This document shows positions 11,811 to 22,320 of a stretch of DNA of 64,000 nt, piece by piece. The stretch is from Lactarius indigo (taxonomy: Eukaryota; Basidiomycota; Agaricomycetes; Russulales; Russulaceae): positions 1 to 64,000 of the forward strand of contig JAFKAC010000107.1 in assembly GCA_025766275.1 (NCBI GenBank). Direction: 5' to 3'. The notes under the pieces are model-generated. The model saw nothing but the letters and a program-made list of their open reading frames with translations, made no database searches and was not told where the DNA came from. Numbering within the stretch: position 1 is the stretch's first letter; each line of letters opens with the position of its first letter. The translations under genes and the position numbers were made by a program.

Positions 11811-12591
11811 GGCACACGCCCATTGTATGCGTTTCCATCAGGCGCTCACCACACTGACTTTGCGCCATCCTTACTTACGATATGTGCTAGTCTGGACTCC
11901 TGCTGATCAGGAACTGGAAGGGCAACAGGTGGCACTGGCACTGGCGACCGAGGCCTGCACACGTACCCCGCCGTCGGGGGTAAATCGTATTCAATCTGCA
12001 GCATTCCAAAAGGACCGCGCGCGCCGGAGAGCCTTCACCCTCTGGCAACATAAGTGGCACGCCGCCCGCCTCATCCCCGACTTTCGGCTTCGGGAGCTTG
12101 GGGAGCCGTTGGCCCATCATCACCAACATGTCACGGTTTCCCCCCCTGACCCCGACAAAAACCACCCCCTCTGGAACGCGGCTGTCGCGCGTGAAAGAGA
12201 TGCCGATGGGCGCCCCACGGGCCCACCGAAGTTCACCCGTCGCACTACCTCCACTGCCATGCAGCTCGCGACTGATCACGCCTTCACTGGCACTTACGTC
12301 ACACGCTTCCGGCCCGCAGACCCACCCGAACACATCACCTGCCCTTGTGGCGCCCCCCTGCGGTCCCCAGAACACCTTATCCACCGCTGCCCGCGGTTCC
12401 TACCACAACGTCTCTCGGCCGGCGTCCTCAGCGCTGCTTACGCCCCCGTTCACCCTGTGTATCCGTACACTGCCCTATTCTCTACGCCGGAGGGGGCCTC
12501 GCGCCTGCTCTCTTACCTCCAGCTCTCCCGCGCTGCCTCACGTCCGGAATCCGGTCCGCCGCCACCCGAAGTGCCACCCGAACCTGACTAG
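11811..12591 (+). pseudogene. LINE ORF2 C-terminal remnant
   Basis: The open frame encodes the end of a Tad1/LINE-type polyprotein. VLVWTPADQELEGQQ looks like the RNase H end (the W-x-P-G/A-H-like motif), and the C-terminal CPCGAP...EHLIHRCPRF is the Cys-Cys-His-Cys knuckle found in fungal LINE ORF2 proteins. Reverse transcriptase and endonuclease domains are missing. The apparent start codon lies inside the target-site duplication, so it is accidental. Confidence 0.85.
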
Positions 12592-12864
12592 GTAACTGTG
12601 ACGCGTAAGGTTCCCTCTGACCTTTTCTCTCTTATCTCATGTGTCTTCTGACTCTTCAACATCGTGTCTTCGGACGAGTGACTGCCGACCCCTAATCGGG
12701 GTGTTTATAGCTCTTTGTGGTTCCCTATCTCGGTTCCGTATTTACGTTTCGGGGCACCTCTATTTACGTGGTTTTTCAAATGTGGTTGGTTCACGCCGCG
12801 ACTGGTCTGTATCTTTGATATGTACCCCAGAATAAACATGGATCAAAAAAAAAAAAAAAAAAAA
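11811..12864 (+). mobile_element. 5'-truncated non-LTR retrotransposon (LINE) with poly(A) tail
   Basis: About 1.05 kb bounded by an exact 16-base direct repeat and ending in about 20 A residues (12845-12864), preceded by an AATAAA-like signal (agaataaacatgg). It holds only the C-terminal part of the element's second open frame, as expected from incomplete target-primed reverse transcription. It lies about 190 bases upstream of the first NmrA-like gene and may alter that gene's promoter. Confidence 0.93.
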
Positions 12865-12880
12865 ACGGGTACATGTGTAA
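12865..12880 (+). repeat. LINE target-site duplication, right copy
   Basis: Second exact copy of the 16-base direct repeat at 11795-11810, directly after the poly(A) tract. Confidence 0.93.
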
Positions 12881-13008
12881 TGAGCCTGCCCGAACCGGCT
12901 ATGAACTCGACCTGCCGGTTTCCTTCTCTTCGGCTTTCGGCCTCGGGGAGTTCCTCTCTTTTGACTAAGCTTGCGCGCTCGGGCTACACCGAGGTTAGAA
13001 CGAGCAGG

Positions 13009-13015
13009 TATAAAG
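13009..13015 (+). promoter_or_regulatory. TATA box of NmrA-like gene A
   Basis: TATAAAG 41 bases upstream of the ATG. It is kept in copy B, reading TATAAGA at the same place. Confidence 0.6.
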
Positions 13016-13055
13016 ACGGGCACGACGAATAGCTATAGAGCCAACAAAGCAAAAA

Positions 13056-14265
13056 ATGTCAAAACTCATACTCGTACTTGGAGCAACAGGTGCTCAGGGC
13101 CGCGCAGTGGTCAATAGCTTGCTCGCACCATCGGAAGACGGCACCCCGTCACCTTACGCCGTCCGGGCACTCTCACGTGACCCGGAGAGCAAGCACGCGC
13201 TCAGTTTGCGCGAGCAAGGCGTCGAAGTCTTTAGGGGTAGGTCACCATGTATTGGCATGCGTGGATACCAGGCTCAAGGTATTTCATACAGGTGATACAA
13301 GTGATCTAGCATCTGTGGCTGCAGCGCTCGATGGCGCGTACGGCGCTTGGATCAATATCGATGGTTTTACCGTCGGCGAGCAGCGCGAGATTTACGCCGG
13401 CTTTCGAATTTTCGAGCTCGCAAAGCAGACAAAGTCTCTACGCCACTACATTTGGAGTAGCCTAGACTACAATTTGAAGGTGAGTTCCGGCAACCCGTCG
13501 TATTTCACGCTCGTGCTAAATCATAGTGCAGAAAGGAGGATATGACCAGAAGTATAGGTGTGAACACTACGATGCAAAGGGTCGCGTTGCCGAGTGGCTC
13601 TCCCAACAGCCATCTGTAGTCAGCGATACGGACCTTTCCTGGTCGGTGGTAACCTCAGGGCCCTACATGGATATGTTGCAAATTGTAAGTGGTGTAACTG
13701 TGCCAAATATGAAAAACGCACTCACGACGACATGTTTTCGCAGGGAATACTGGGCCCTGTCCAACACGATGAGGGCACATTCGTGTTCAACTCCCCCATC
13801 GGCGACGGGCACATCCCTATGGTTGCGCTCGCGGACATCGGCTTCTTCGCTCGGTACACGTTCGACCATCGCGCCGAGACGTCCGGAAAGAACCTGGAGA
13901 TCGCGAGCGAGTGGGTTGACTGGGAGCACCTCGTCGCGACATTTACCAAGGTGACGGGGCACAAGGCCGTGTACAACCGCGAGACGCTCGAAGAATGGCT
14001 CTCACACACGGAGAACGCCGAAAAGCCGGTCGCGGCCGAGGGGGCACCGGGCTCGACTTCTTGGGCAGAGAACTTCACCGGCTGGTGGAACGCCTTTAAG
14101 GACGACGTGAACAAGCGCGATATGGACTGGATCCGGAAGATAAACCCCAATGGGTACACACTGGAGAAGTGGATGGTCGAAAATAAATACGATGGTACGC
14201 TTTACAAGGATCCGGTTTTGAAGATTGTGGCAGATGGGAAGTCACTGCGCAAGAGAAGGGCGTAG
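13056..14265 (+). CDS. NmrA-like NAD(P)-binding protein, copy A
   Basis: NmrA-like proteins are atypical short-chain dehydrogenase relatives with a Rossmann fold; some sense NADP redox state, others reduce small molecules. Four exons (13056-13236, 13292-13479, 13532-13684, 13744-14265) give 347 residues in frame. The dinucleotide motif GATGAQG lies at residues about 9-15 (LILVLGATGAQGRAVV). There is no clear Tyr-x-x-x-Lys catalytic pair, as expected for NmrA-type members. The C-terminus is charged (KSLRKRRA). A near twin lies inverted at 26625-27835 and a broken third piece at 15404-15625. The 5'-truncated LINE ends about 190 bases upstream. The family is well supported; whether it is an enzyme or a regulator is open. 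Confidence 0.88.
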
Positions 14266-15253
14266 TTGTCCCCCGTAAGGCTGCGTATCCTGACGTGTAA
14301 TGCGGTCTGCAGATCCTATGGTGTAGTCAAGGGTTCCGTATCGTGAGGGGTGAATATGTTCTTACGGTCATGGTGGTGGTACGGTCACGGTTTGGTTACC
14401 TTACAGTAACATCTATTAATGTAAGCTACGTCTACTGTTTATGGTCGCAGAGTCAGAGCGTTTCAGTTCTGAAACCTAGCTCTTGAAATTTCTCAAAAGC
14501 AAACCTTTACAGACGACCGGTTGACATTGGTTGCTCTTGCTACAGAAACCCTGGGGGCCCGGCGTCAGGGCTGTTATTTGGTTTCAGTCAGGGCTGTCAC
14601 TACAACACCCTCAGGCCTCTGATCTCAGGCTCGGAGTGAGTACAATCTAGTGGTAGGCCGCCACTCAAGGGGCCGCTTGTTGCCATGCATGTTCCTTCCC
14701 AGAGGCAAAGCGGGCTCAAGCATTGGGGCCAACTTTTCCAAGTTTATAGTACGCCTCTAGACGAGTCAAGTGGGCCCATGCGTTTTAGCTGAGCATCAGT
14801 CAATGAGGCTCAGTAGTGCGCTGCTTTGCCACATCACCAGATTTTTACATGTAGGACTGGAGATCAGGCTTACCAGGCCTCGATTTGGACTTATCGTGAT
14901 AGTACTGTCACTTTGTCGCGGACCAAGGGGCACGTACTGCCGTCGGTTCTTGACGAGGCAATGCCGATTATTCTGGCGTTGTACATGGCACCGTAGTATA
15001 GTAGTACAACTTAAATGCGTAGCTCGGAACCGAACTGAAATGGGGGACTCGATGTCGCAACGCATCGTTGGCACCGGTACAGTATATTATGATGTGGATA
15101 GTGCATGTGCTTGCATTTCGCCCAGTCGAAGGTCACGGTGCTTCAATAGCCAAGACAATTCACCAGCAGCTGCGTATACATATGAGCGGACAGTAGCAAT
15201 TTGCACAAATACAGTTTGGAGTACTTCTCTTCGCCCTCATGAGTTTTTGAGGT

Positions 15254-15357
15254 CGTCGTCAATCAGCCACTTTACTCCTTCACATCATACGGATAGTTAC
15301 GTTGGTACCAATTCCGCAGCGTGCGACGATCCGCGATACACGACACCCCAAGCTTTG
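15254..15357 (-). pseudogene. Fragment of the egt1 last exon
   Basis: Reverse complement matches the end of egt1 (25520-25660), including the segment encoding RRTLRNWYQRNY, the stop codon and the bases after it. About 30 bases coding for the penultimate residues are deleted and there is no upstream egt1 sequence. It marks the breakpoint of the inverted duplication. Confidence 0.8.
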
Positions 15358-15403
15358 GAACAGCACCGTGAGCAGGAAGCATTGAGGAAAAGGAAGTCTT
15401 TTA

Positions 15404-15625
15404 CAACCGCGGGTTCCTGACCGAAGGACGACGATCGCACATGGAGAACGCCGAAAAACTGGTCGCAATCGAGAGGGCCAACTTTTTAGGCAGAGAGCAT
15501 CACTAGCTGGTGGAATGCCTTCAGAAACGACGTGAACAAGCACGACATGGACGGTACGCCATATGAGGATCCGGTTTTGAAGATTGTCGGTACGCAAGAA
15601 AAATTAGTCCCGAGAGGTATCTTCG
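15404..15625 (+). pseudogene. Broken third copy of the NmrA-like 3' end
   Basis: Matches the last exon of the NmrA-like gene from about 13975 to 14280: bases coding for MENAEK, then WNAF-like, then DPVLKIV. A deletion of about 65 bases and an in-frame stop (cactag) destroy the frame. It begins within 50 bases of the egt1 fragment, so three unrelated junctions are packed into about 300 bases. Confidence 0.78.
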
Positions 15626-16496
15626 TTTGTTCAAACCGGGAATTGGCGCGATGTACATGTCTTATGGTACATGATATGGTACACGTCTTGGAATAATATT
15701 TCGAGATCATTGAGGCTAATGTCCGTCCCGAGCTACTTTCCGGAGAATCATGCGACGTCATGAGTCGTGATGACATCCACGTAGATATCGGTCCCACGGG
15801 AACAATCCCCCTCATGCCCCATGCACGCGTTGGACTACACTAGTGGTCAGAGAGCCTGTAGAGGATTTACTCAGGCCTACCGAGATGGAGGACGCTTTCT
15901 TGGCCAATACTGTAATCCAAAAGGGACTTTTCATTTTCGAGCTCCTTCCCACAGTAGATGAGACGCAGTGGATCATAGGAGCGATTATTGCGGCTGTCAT
16001 AGACAAGATGTTGGCGACCTGGGTGATTGCTACGTAAAGTCAGAGCCCCAATTTCGGGGCATCTGAAGAGAAGAACAAAAAAGACCCCTCACACGGCATC
16101 AATCTGAGCCTTGACGCCGTTGACAGTACTGGAGGGCATCGTGTCAAGTGTTATGGTCTTCCCAGTTAGAGTCTTTACGGAAATTTGCATGCTTGTGAAC
16201 GGAGAAATGACTAGGGAACGGCACTAGTCGCAAGAAGGGTCGAAAGCACATATTTATATGTGGTAGACTGCAGCTATAGTGGGTACCGGGCAGTGAGTAT
16301 TGGGCACTACAGTAGGGCACTTGCCCAGTTGTAGGCATACTGACGTAGTGGCGGATCTGATGCGATCACGTGGTCTAGTCGCGGTAGAGAATATTCGCAC
16401 GGTTGAAGCGCGACTGGCCGCGAATGCCAGTCTGGGTGCGACTCGGACTCGGAGGGGACCACTGACAACCGTTCTGACAATTCTTCTTCAGTAGCC
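15626..16496. other. Intergenic, no supported gene
   Basis: Small open frames only. The last 150 bases should contain the kinesin promoter. Confidence 0.5.
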
Positions 16497-19339
16497 ATGG
16501 CATCGACAGAGACACAAGCACCGAAACGTCTTTTAAAGCCCACCTCGTTATTTGCTTCCAGACGCATCTCTATTTCAGGTTCATCCGAGTCCTCCCGCTC
16601 TTCGACACCACTGAATCCCTTCGCATCTGCCAAGAAATTCAAAGCAGCTCTTTCATCAGAAGCCCGCACTCGAACAACTGTAAAAATAAAACCCCCTGCG
16701 GCTGCTGCTCCCCCTGCTCCAGGAACGCCGACGAAACGCGATCTGGTGAGACCTAAGACTCCCGGCACACCACGACAAGGAGAGGATGACCCGCTTCGGG
16801 ACGATCGTAGCGAGATGGATGTTAGCAGAGTCGATCCGGAGGACGTTCTTGTAGACTGGGAAACTGTCGAACCGGGCGACATCTCTGGCGAGGTGGACGA
16901 GAACTTCCTCCGCACCACCGCGAACAGCAACAAAGACGACAAAGTCCTCGTCTCTATTCGCGTGCGACCGTCAGATGCTTCCACCGCATGGGAAGCACAA
17001 ACGAACACAAAGTCAATCAAGCTCCTGCCCCAGCACCATCGCAACGCTGCGACCTCCCCTCCTATCTTCAACTTCGATGAGATTTTGACCGGTTCGGATA
17101 ACAAGTCAGTGTACAATGCCGTCGCGCGTAACCACGTGTGTGCCGCTATGGACGGCTACAATGCCGTCATCTTTGCGTATGGCCAAACGGCTAGCGGAAA
17201 GACCTTTACTCTGGTCTGTCTGTCCAATGTCCAGCATGTATTCTGTCCTGACACGTCCTGCAGTCCGGCGACGACGACCAGCCCGGAATCATCCCGCGTG
17301 CGATGAAAGATGTTTTCGCATGTATCCGCCGCACACCAGCACGCGAATATCTACTGCGCTGCTCCTATCTCGAAATATACAACGAGACAATTTATGACCT
17401 CCTCGCACCTTCCTCCGCCCCTGCCGTACAACTGCAGGGTAGCGGAGCCAATGTGTGGCTAGCGCCTCTCCGCGAGGAGGTAGTGACAAGCCTCGCGGGT
17501 GTACGTGCGGTGATTGCGCGTGGATGGGCGGCACGGCGCACGGCGAGCACCGACTGGAACGACCGAAGCAGTCGTAGCCACAGCGTGTTCCGTGTGGTGA
17601 TCGAAAGTCGAGAACGGGGTGACACCAGTGGGGGCCGGCAGACCCCAGGCTTACCGTCGCGTCCGCCAACACCCGGTGGGCCGAGGCTGCAATCGATCGG
17701 AGGACGGAGCGTGCAGACGAGCGTGCTCAGCCTAATTGACCTGGCGGGGTCGGAGAAGGCGACTTCGGACAAGGAGCGCACGCGGGAAGGAAAGTTCATC
17801 AACACGAGGTGCGCGGTTCGTTGGCCTTGATCGCTGGTTTTACGATGGTGCTTCAGTTTGCTCACGCTTGGGAGCGTGATTGCGACGCTTGCCGAAAACG
17901 CGTCGAAAGGGAAGAGGTAAATGTGGAATCACCTCTTTGGCTCGAAGTTCCTGCTGACGCCGTTAAAGTGATCATGTCCCATTCCGCAACTCCAAACTTA
18001 CGCGCATGCTTCAACCGTCGCTGTCCGGCGACGCTCGCATCTCTGTAATCTGTACACTCAACCCGGACGTCAACGCTGTCGGCGAGTCAACGAGCACGCT
18101 GTTGTTCGCTCAACGCATCAAGAAGGTGCAGCTGAACGCGAAGAAAAAAGAAATCGTTGACACCGATGCGCTCCTCGAGCGCTACCGACAAGAAATCGAG
18201 GAGCTCAAGAAGCGCCTTACAGAGAAGGAGAAAGAGGCAGAGGCTCCAGAGAAGACTCGGCGCCTCTCCGCACGCGAGGTGATACCCGGCGTCGTCGTCT
18301 TGCGCCTTGAAATCTGACTGGGATGTGCAGCAACTGGACGAGAGCAAGGCGATGAAAGACCTCAACGCGCGCATCAAACAGCTCACCAACCTTATCCTCA
18401 CGAGCCAAACAGTTGACGAGAACCGTGGGGACGAGTCTCGTCCGGCGAGTCCCTCCAAGGTCGACTTTGACATGACACCGTACCAAGTACGCTTCCCTTC
18501 TCCCCTCCCCGTTCTCTCTCACACATACACACACAGCTCCAACAAGAACTCCTCTCCGCACGCCGCGAAATCGAGTCGCAAGGGACGCAGATCCTCGCAC
18601 TCGAAGCGGCACTACAGGCACGCCCCGAGTTGCCACCCGACGCGCCAGAAAGCGAGAAGGACCGCCTGCTCGGCGAGCAAGCGCGCAACATCCGCGAGCT
18701 CGAGATGGTTATCAAAGGCTACGAGGACAACCTCGGTGCACCGCTGCGCGCTGTGCGCGAGGATGTCGAGCGCGAATGGGGCGCGCGTCTCGCGGCCGAA
18801 GAGGCGAAGCGCAAGGAAGCAGATGCGTGGGCCGCAGAGCTCGCACGGGGACTCGAGAAGGAGAAAAAGGTCCGCACGTCCAACCTATCACAACTGTTGC
18901 TGTGGGCCGACGGATCGGCTTTTGCGCGAATATTTATATATAGGCACGGCAGCAGTTGGAAGATGAACGCCGCGCGCTCGCGGCGTTCGTGACCAAGTTT
19001 GACTCACTCACCGCGGGACTCTCGTCCTCGGCGTCACTGTCGAGTCTGGTGGGCGGCGGTAGTACGCCGCCGCGCGCTGCGATGGCCAAATCGCCCCTCG
19101 CGCGCCTACCACCTATCGTTGAATCGCCCTTGCGCATGGACCTCGGCGGCCTGCGCGCGGAGCCGAGCCTACTGGAGGAGAAATGGGACGCCGTAGGCGG
19201 GCTGTCGTTCGACGACGAGAGCTTCGAGGCGGACCGCGCACTCGGCAGCAGTAGTCCGAAGCGCGTGCAGAACACGGGCAAGCGAGTCGAGAGCCCAACA
19301 CGGGGAATACTAGAGGGAAAGGAGAATCTACCCGCGTGA
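16497..19339 (+). CDS. Kinesin motor protein, kinesin-7 (CENP-E/Kip2) type
   Basis: Microtubule motor ATPase. Seven exons (16497-17213, 17264-17808, 17857-17916, 17969-18278, 18331-18486, 18537-18869, 18953-19339) join in phase to give 835 residues. An N-terminal Ser/Pro-rich extension of about 145 residues precedes the motor, which begins at KVLVSIRVRPS. The P-loop GQTASGKT lies at about 228-235, switch I is NDRSSRSHS, switch II is LIDLAGSEK, and the microtubule-binding helix reads VPFRNSKLTRMLQ. The neck and stalk are predicted coiled coil (EELKKRLTEKEKEAE). The motif order and the VIESR strand after switch I fit kinesin-7, which in fungi includes Kip2-like motors with N-terminal basic extensions. 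The tail is short for CENP-E. Subfamily assignment is moderate; the kinesin call is firm. Confidence 0.93.
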
Positions 19340-19633
19340 TGCACCTCGTGCACACGCGCACGCATGTGATCAGCTGGCGATCTGTACCGTTATTGTTGTG
19401 GCGTGATATTGTTTTGCGTATTGCGTATGCTATATTTGAGGAACAGATGTACGATGTACCACCCACATTCCATAGTTGTCCTACTTGAAAGTCCTGCTCG
19501 AATGAGACAGGCCGGATACCTTTCTGAATGAAGCATCGCGGAGGGTCTAGTGTCAAAAAAGCATGAATGAAAATGAGTCTGAGTCCATAGCGAGAGTGAG
19601 AAGAGTGCAAAGGTCATTAAGAGACTACCGTAT

Positions 19634-20786
19634 TCAGTATGTACCCCAAAGGTATCGCCACAAACCAAAAATGATGTTCAGAATAAAACCCACAACCAAG
19701 CCCATCTGCATGCGCCGCCTACACCGCGCGTGAACATCATCATCAACTTCAAGAAGGAAGGAGAGAGGCGTACGAAAATACGGTGCTCTCCGGCGTATCG
19801 AGAGCGTGACCACTCTCCCAGAAAGCGGCGGGCTTTGGCGCGCGCAGGAAAAAGAAGGGGAGAAGCGGGAAGAAGAAGCCAATGATGATGCCATTGAGCA
19901 CCGCTCGCGCGCGCGAGTCGCTCTCGGCCGACCCACCACCCGCACCGCCGCCCCCGCCGAGGCCGTCGATCCACTGCTCCTCGAGCGCCCGCGCGTGCTC
20001 CTCGTCTACAAGAGAGGTTATAGTGGGGCGAAAAGGGGGAAGAAGCGGACGCACATTCTTCTTCGGTTGGGAACTCGGACGTGGAGAGGTAGTCCGCGAC
20101 GGAGCGCGAGTGGAACTGTCTCCGGATGTTGAGGATGTCCTCTTCCGAGAAGCCTGCAGAAGCGAGCCGATCAAAGCCGCGCAAAGGCTTGATTTGTGCC
20201 TCCTGTGTGCAGCCGCGACGCGATTGCGCCAATGTCGTCAGCCGTAACGAAGAAGGAAAGGAAATGGTGAATAGCGGAGGCGTACTTGGGCCTGTGCGTC
20301 GTCGTCGTCCTCGCCTTCGGAGAGCTGTGGTCCGACGGAGCATTGCAGCAGCCAGGGTCCTGCGCTTGGCGCTGCAGGACTAGGTGTAGTCGGTGCTATT
20401 AATGAGTCGGCGCCGTCTTTGTCTTTTGCGGCGGCGCGCTGCTGGCGCTCCTCGAGCGTGCCGAGCCATGACGCCAGCTGCGTGCTGTCGGTGAGCAGGC
20501 GCCCAGCGTGTATGAGGCGCAGGCGGCGGCGCTGCAGCTGAGGGCGCGCATCGCGGATCTGAGGTGCTCTACAGTCGGAAAAGACATGCATATGTACGAG
20601 GCGTATGAGGCGTACTTTGAGTTTGACGTCGTGCACCGAGTCGTGCTCGGTAAGGCGCAAGACGAGGTCCTGGACACCTTCGGTGAATCGTACCATTAAC
20701 TCATGTGGGGTCGAACCGCCATTTTCGGGTACGTCTTCAGAAATAGGATCGGCACGCTGCTTGCCCTTGGCCTTTTCGCTGAGCAT
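19634..20786 (-). CDS. dsc3: Dsc E3 ubiquitin ligase complex subunit 3
   Basis: Dsc3 is a membrane subunit of the Golgi Dsc ubiquitin ligase, which activates the sterol factor SREBP in fungi. Five exons on the minus strand (20786-20616, 20558-20286, 20202-20055, 20005-19774, 19718-19634) give 302 residues in frame. The N-terminal ubiquitin-like domain (DUF2407) runs from VRFTEGVQDLVLRL to LRLIHAGRLLTD, matching the ubiquitin pattern of strand, helix and 'L-I-x-x-G-K/R-x-L'. The C-terminal part has GFSEEDILNIRRQFHS and two membrane segments (NGIIIGFFFPLLPFFFL and MGLVVGFILNIIFGLW), as in the family. The kinesin gene converges from the left with about 295 bases between stops. Start at the ATG encoding MLSEKAKGK; an upstream in-frame extension is ignored. 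Confidence 0.9.
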
Positions 20787-20950
20787 CGTCGTGTGGTCAG
20801 AGGTGTGGGGTGTGTAGTGCAGGTGACTCGGTATATTCAAGTGTGTTATTACATAATAAACGCAGTACATCCGCTTCTACCCTAACACGATATTCATTCA
20901 GTGGCGGTATCAGATGATTGTTGGGCGCCGTATGGAGAGTCTGAAGGGAT

Positions 20951-21654
20951 TTAGATCGTCTTCGCACTCACACCCTGGGTATCTGACTCACAGTAATCAT
21001 ACACAACACGGGCTTGCACAACTTTACCACCAGGTTTTTCGGTAAATTTAATGCGTCTCGTGTAGCGCCTTTCTCCCTTGACTTCTTCAAAGCCCCATAC
21101 CTATAGTGGCGGTATTTATTAATGATCCCTGGTTCGAAACCAAGGCCGAGACAACACACCTCGTCCGAGGTCCAGCTGTACCCGCTCTTGTTGGTGTCGC
21201 TCTCAATCGATGAAGCGATGACACCATGTTCCACCGTGTCAGGAAGCCAACCACCCTTCAAAAAGTCGTCCTCGATGTCCCCCACGTTACGCCTTCTGGA
21301 TTTGCCGACGACATGTCCGAACAAATAATCATAATGATCCTTTTTTGTCCAATCCAGGACTCGCAACTCGGTGGTTCCAGGAATGCCGACAAGAGTTTGA
21401 TCCGAGTCAACATGTTCGACACCGTTCTCGTCCTTGTAATGTTTGACGTAAAGGGTGATGGTACCGTAGCTGATGGCAGTGCGATTGATCCAGCTGACAC
21501 CTTGCATGCTCATGATTCCATCGGTATCATCGCTTAGCTCCTTGTTCTACTGAGCGGTAAGAGCGGAAGCACCAGAAATGTATAACAATAGGCATCTGAC
21601 CATAACGTATACCGCACTAACGTTTAGAGTCGACAGGTCCTTAGGTGCAGCCAT
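20951..21654 (-). CDS. Small conserved fungal protein of unknown function
   Basis: Three exons on the minus strand, 21654-21613, 21546-21160 and 21100-20951, join in phase to 192 residues. The N-terminus MAAPKDLSTLNVSA, then LSDDTDGIMSMQGVSW, TITLYVKHYKDENG, the DWTKKDHYDYLFGHV region, and a C-terminus with WGFEEVKGERRYTRRIKF and ARVVYDY resemble a family I recall as common in basidiomycetes and some ascomycetes, about 180-200 residues, with lipocalin-like beta strands. No signal peptide or membrane segment is visible. Function unknown. The first exon boundary is the weakest part: GTATAC is used as donor because it keeps the family's N-terminal residues. Confidence 0.78.
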
Positions 21655-22320
21655 AGTAGGAAACGGAATAGTAGAAGGCGGACAGTTTGGGGGACATGAC
21701 CATATCAGTGGGGAGAGCGCCTGACTGGCCTCCTCGTGACCAATGCGAGGCGACGTGCGTCACGGTGTTCCCTCGGATTGCGCATGGATTGCGCAATCGT
21801 TGTATCATTCAGAGAGAAAGGAATATAAGACAGAAACTGAGCAAAATTTTCAGCGCTTTCAACCCCATTCCCCTTGATGCGTCCACTCCATGCCTGCGCA
21901 GCGCATGCCGACCACCCTGTCTACCTCAACAGTCCGCTAGTAATATTCGATCTGGCTTCCATTCTCGGAACATGAGGGTGTAATGTGGATACTATTGGAT
22001 TGGGGCATCTGATCTTCTACTCCAAGCACATGCGTTGTTTTGTACGTTCCTACTACCCTAGAATCGCACGTGCTATGCCAGAACGCGCACTCTTCGTCAT
22101 GGTCTGTCTAGACACAGCTGTACGAAGCTCTCAGGTCCCGATCCGCTCGGCACGCTCAGCACACAGGCGCTATTCTTGTGTATTTGGTTTTTGACACGAC
22201 GGCCGAACTCGCTTGCGGGTCCAAGTCAGCTGGTTTCGTCGCTTCGGCCCGGCAATCTCTGTCCATTTATAAAACACCAAGCCAACTACGGATCTTGCGA
22301 TTGTAAACTCCTCCATCACC
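21655..22320. promoter_or_regulatory. Divergent intergenic region with egt1 TATA box
   Basis: Separates the small unknown gene (minus) from egt1 (plus). TATAAAA at 22268-22274 lies 47 bases before the egt1 start codon. Nothing else was recognised. Confidence 0.55.

Larger units (their letters stand above)
12930..15360 (+). repeat. Inverted segmental duplication, copy A
   Basis: Aligned by eye to the reverse complement of 25520-27935. It contains the promoter and whole NmrA-like gene, about 1 kb of diverged 3' intergenic DNA, and a shortened piece of the egt1 last exon. The coding part is very similar; the intergenic part is patchily conserved with insertions and deletions. Confidence 0.88.

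Noticed and set aside
11791..11811. Start codon for the LINE open frame at 11791
   Set aside because: This region belongs to the target-site duplication and its flank, so the element's frame is simply open into the host DNA by chance.
21128..21140. tRNA B-box-like sequence ggttcgaaacc
   Set aside because: It lies inside an intron of the small conserved gene, and I could find no matching A box or acceptor-stem pairing around it.
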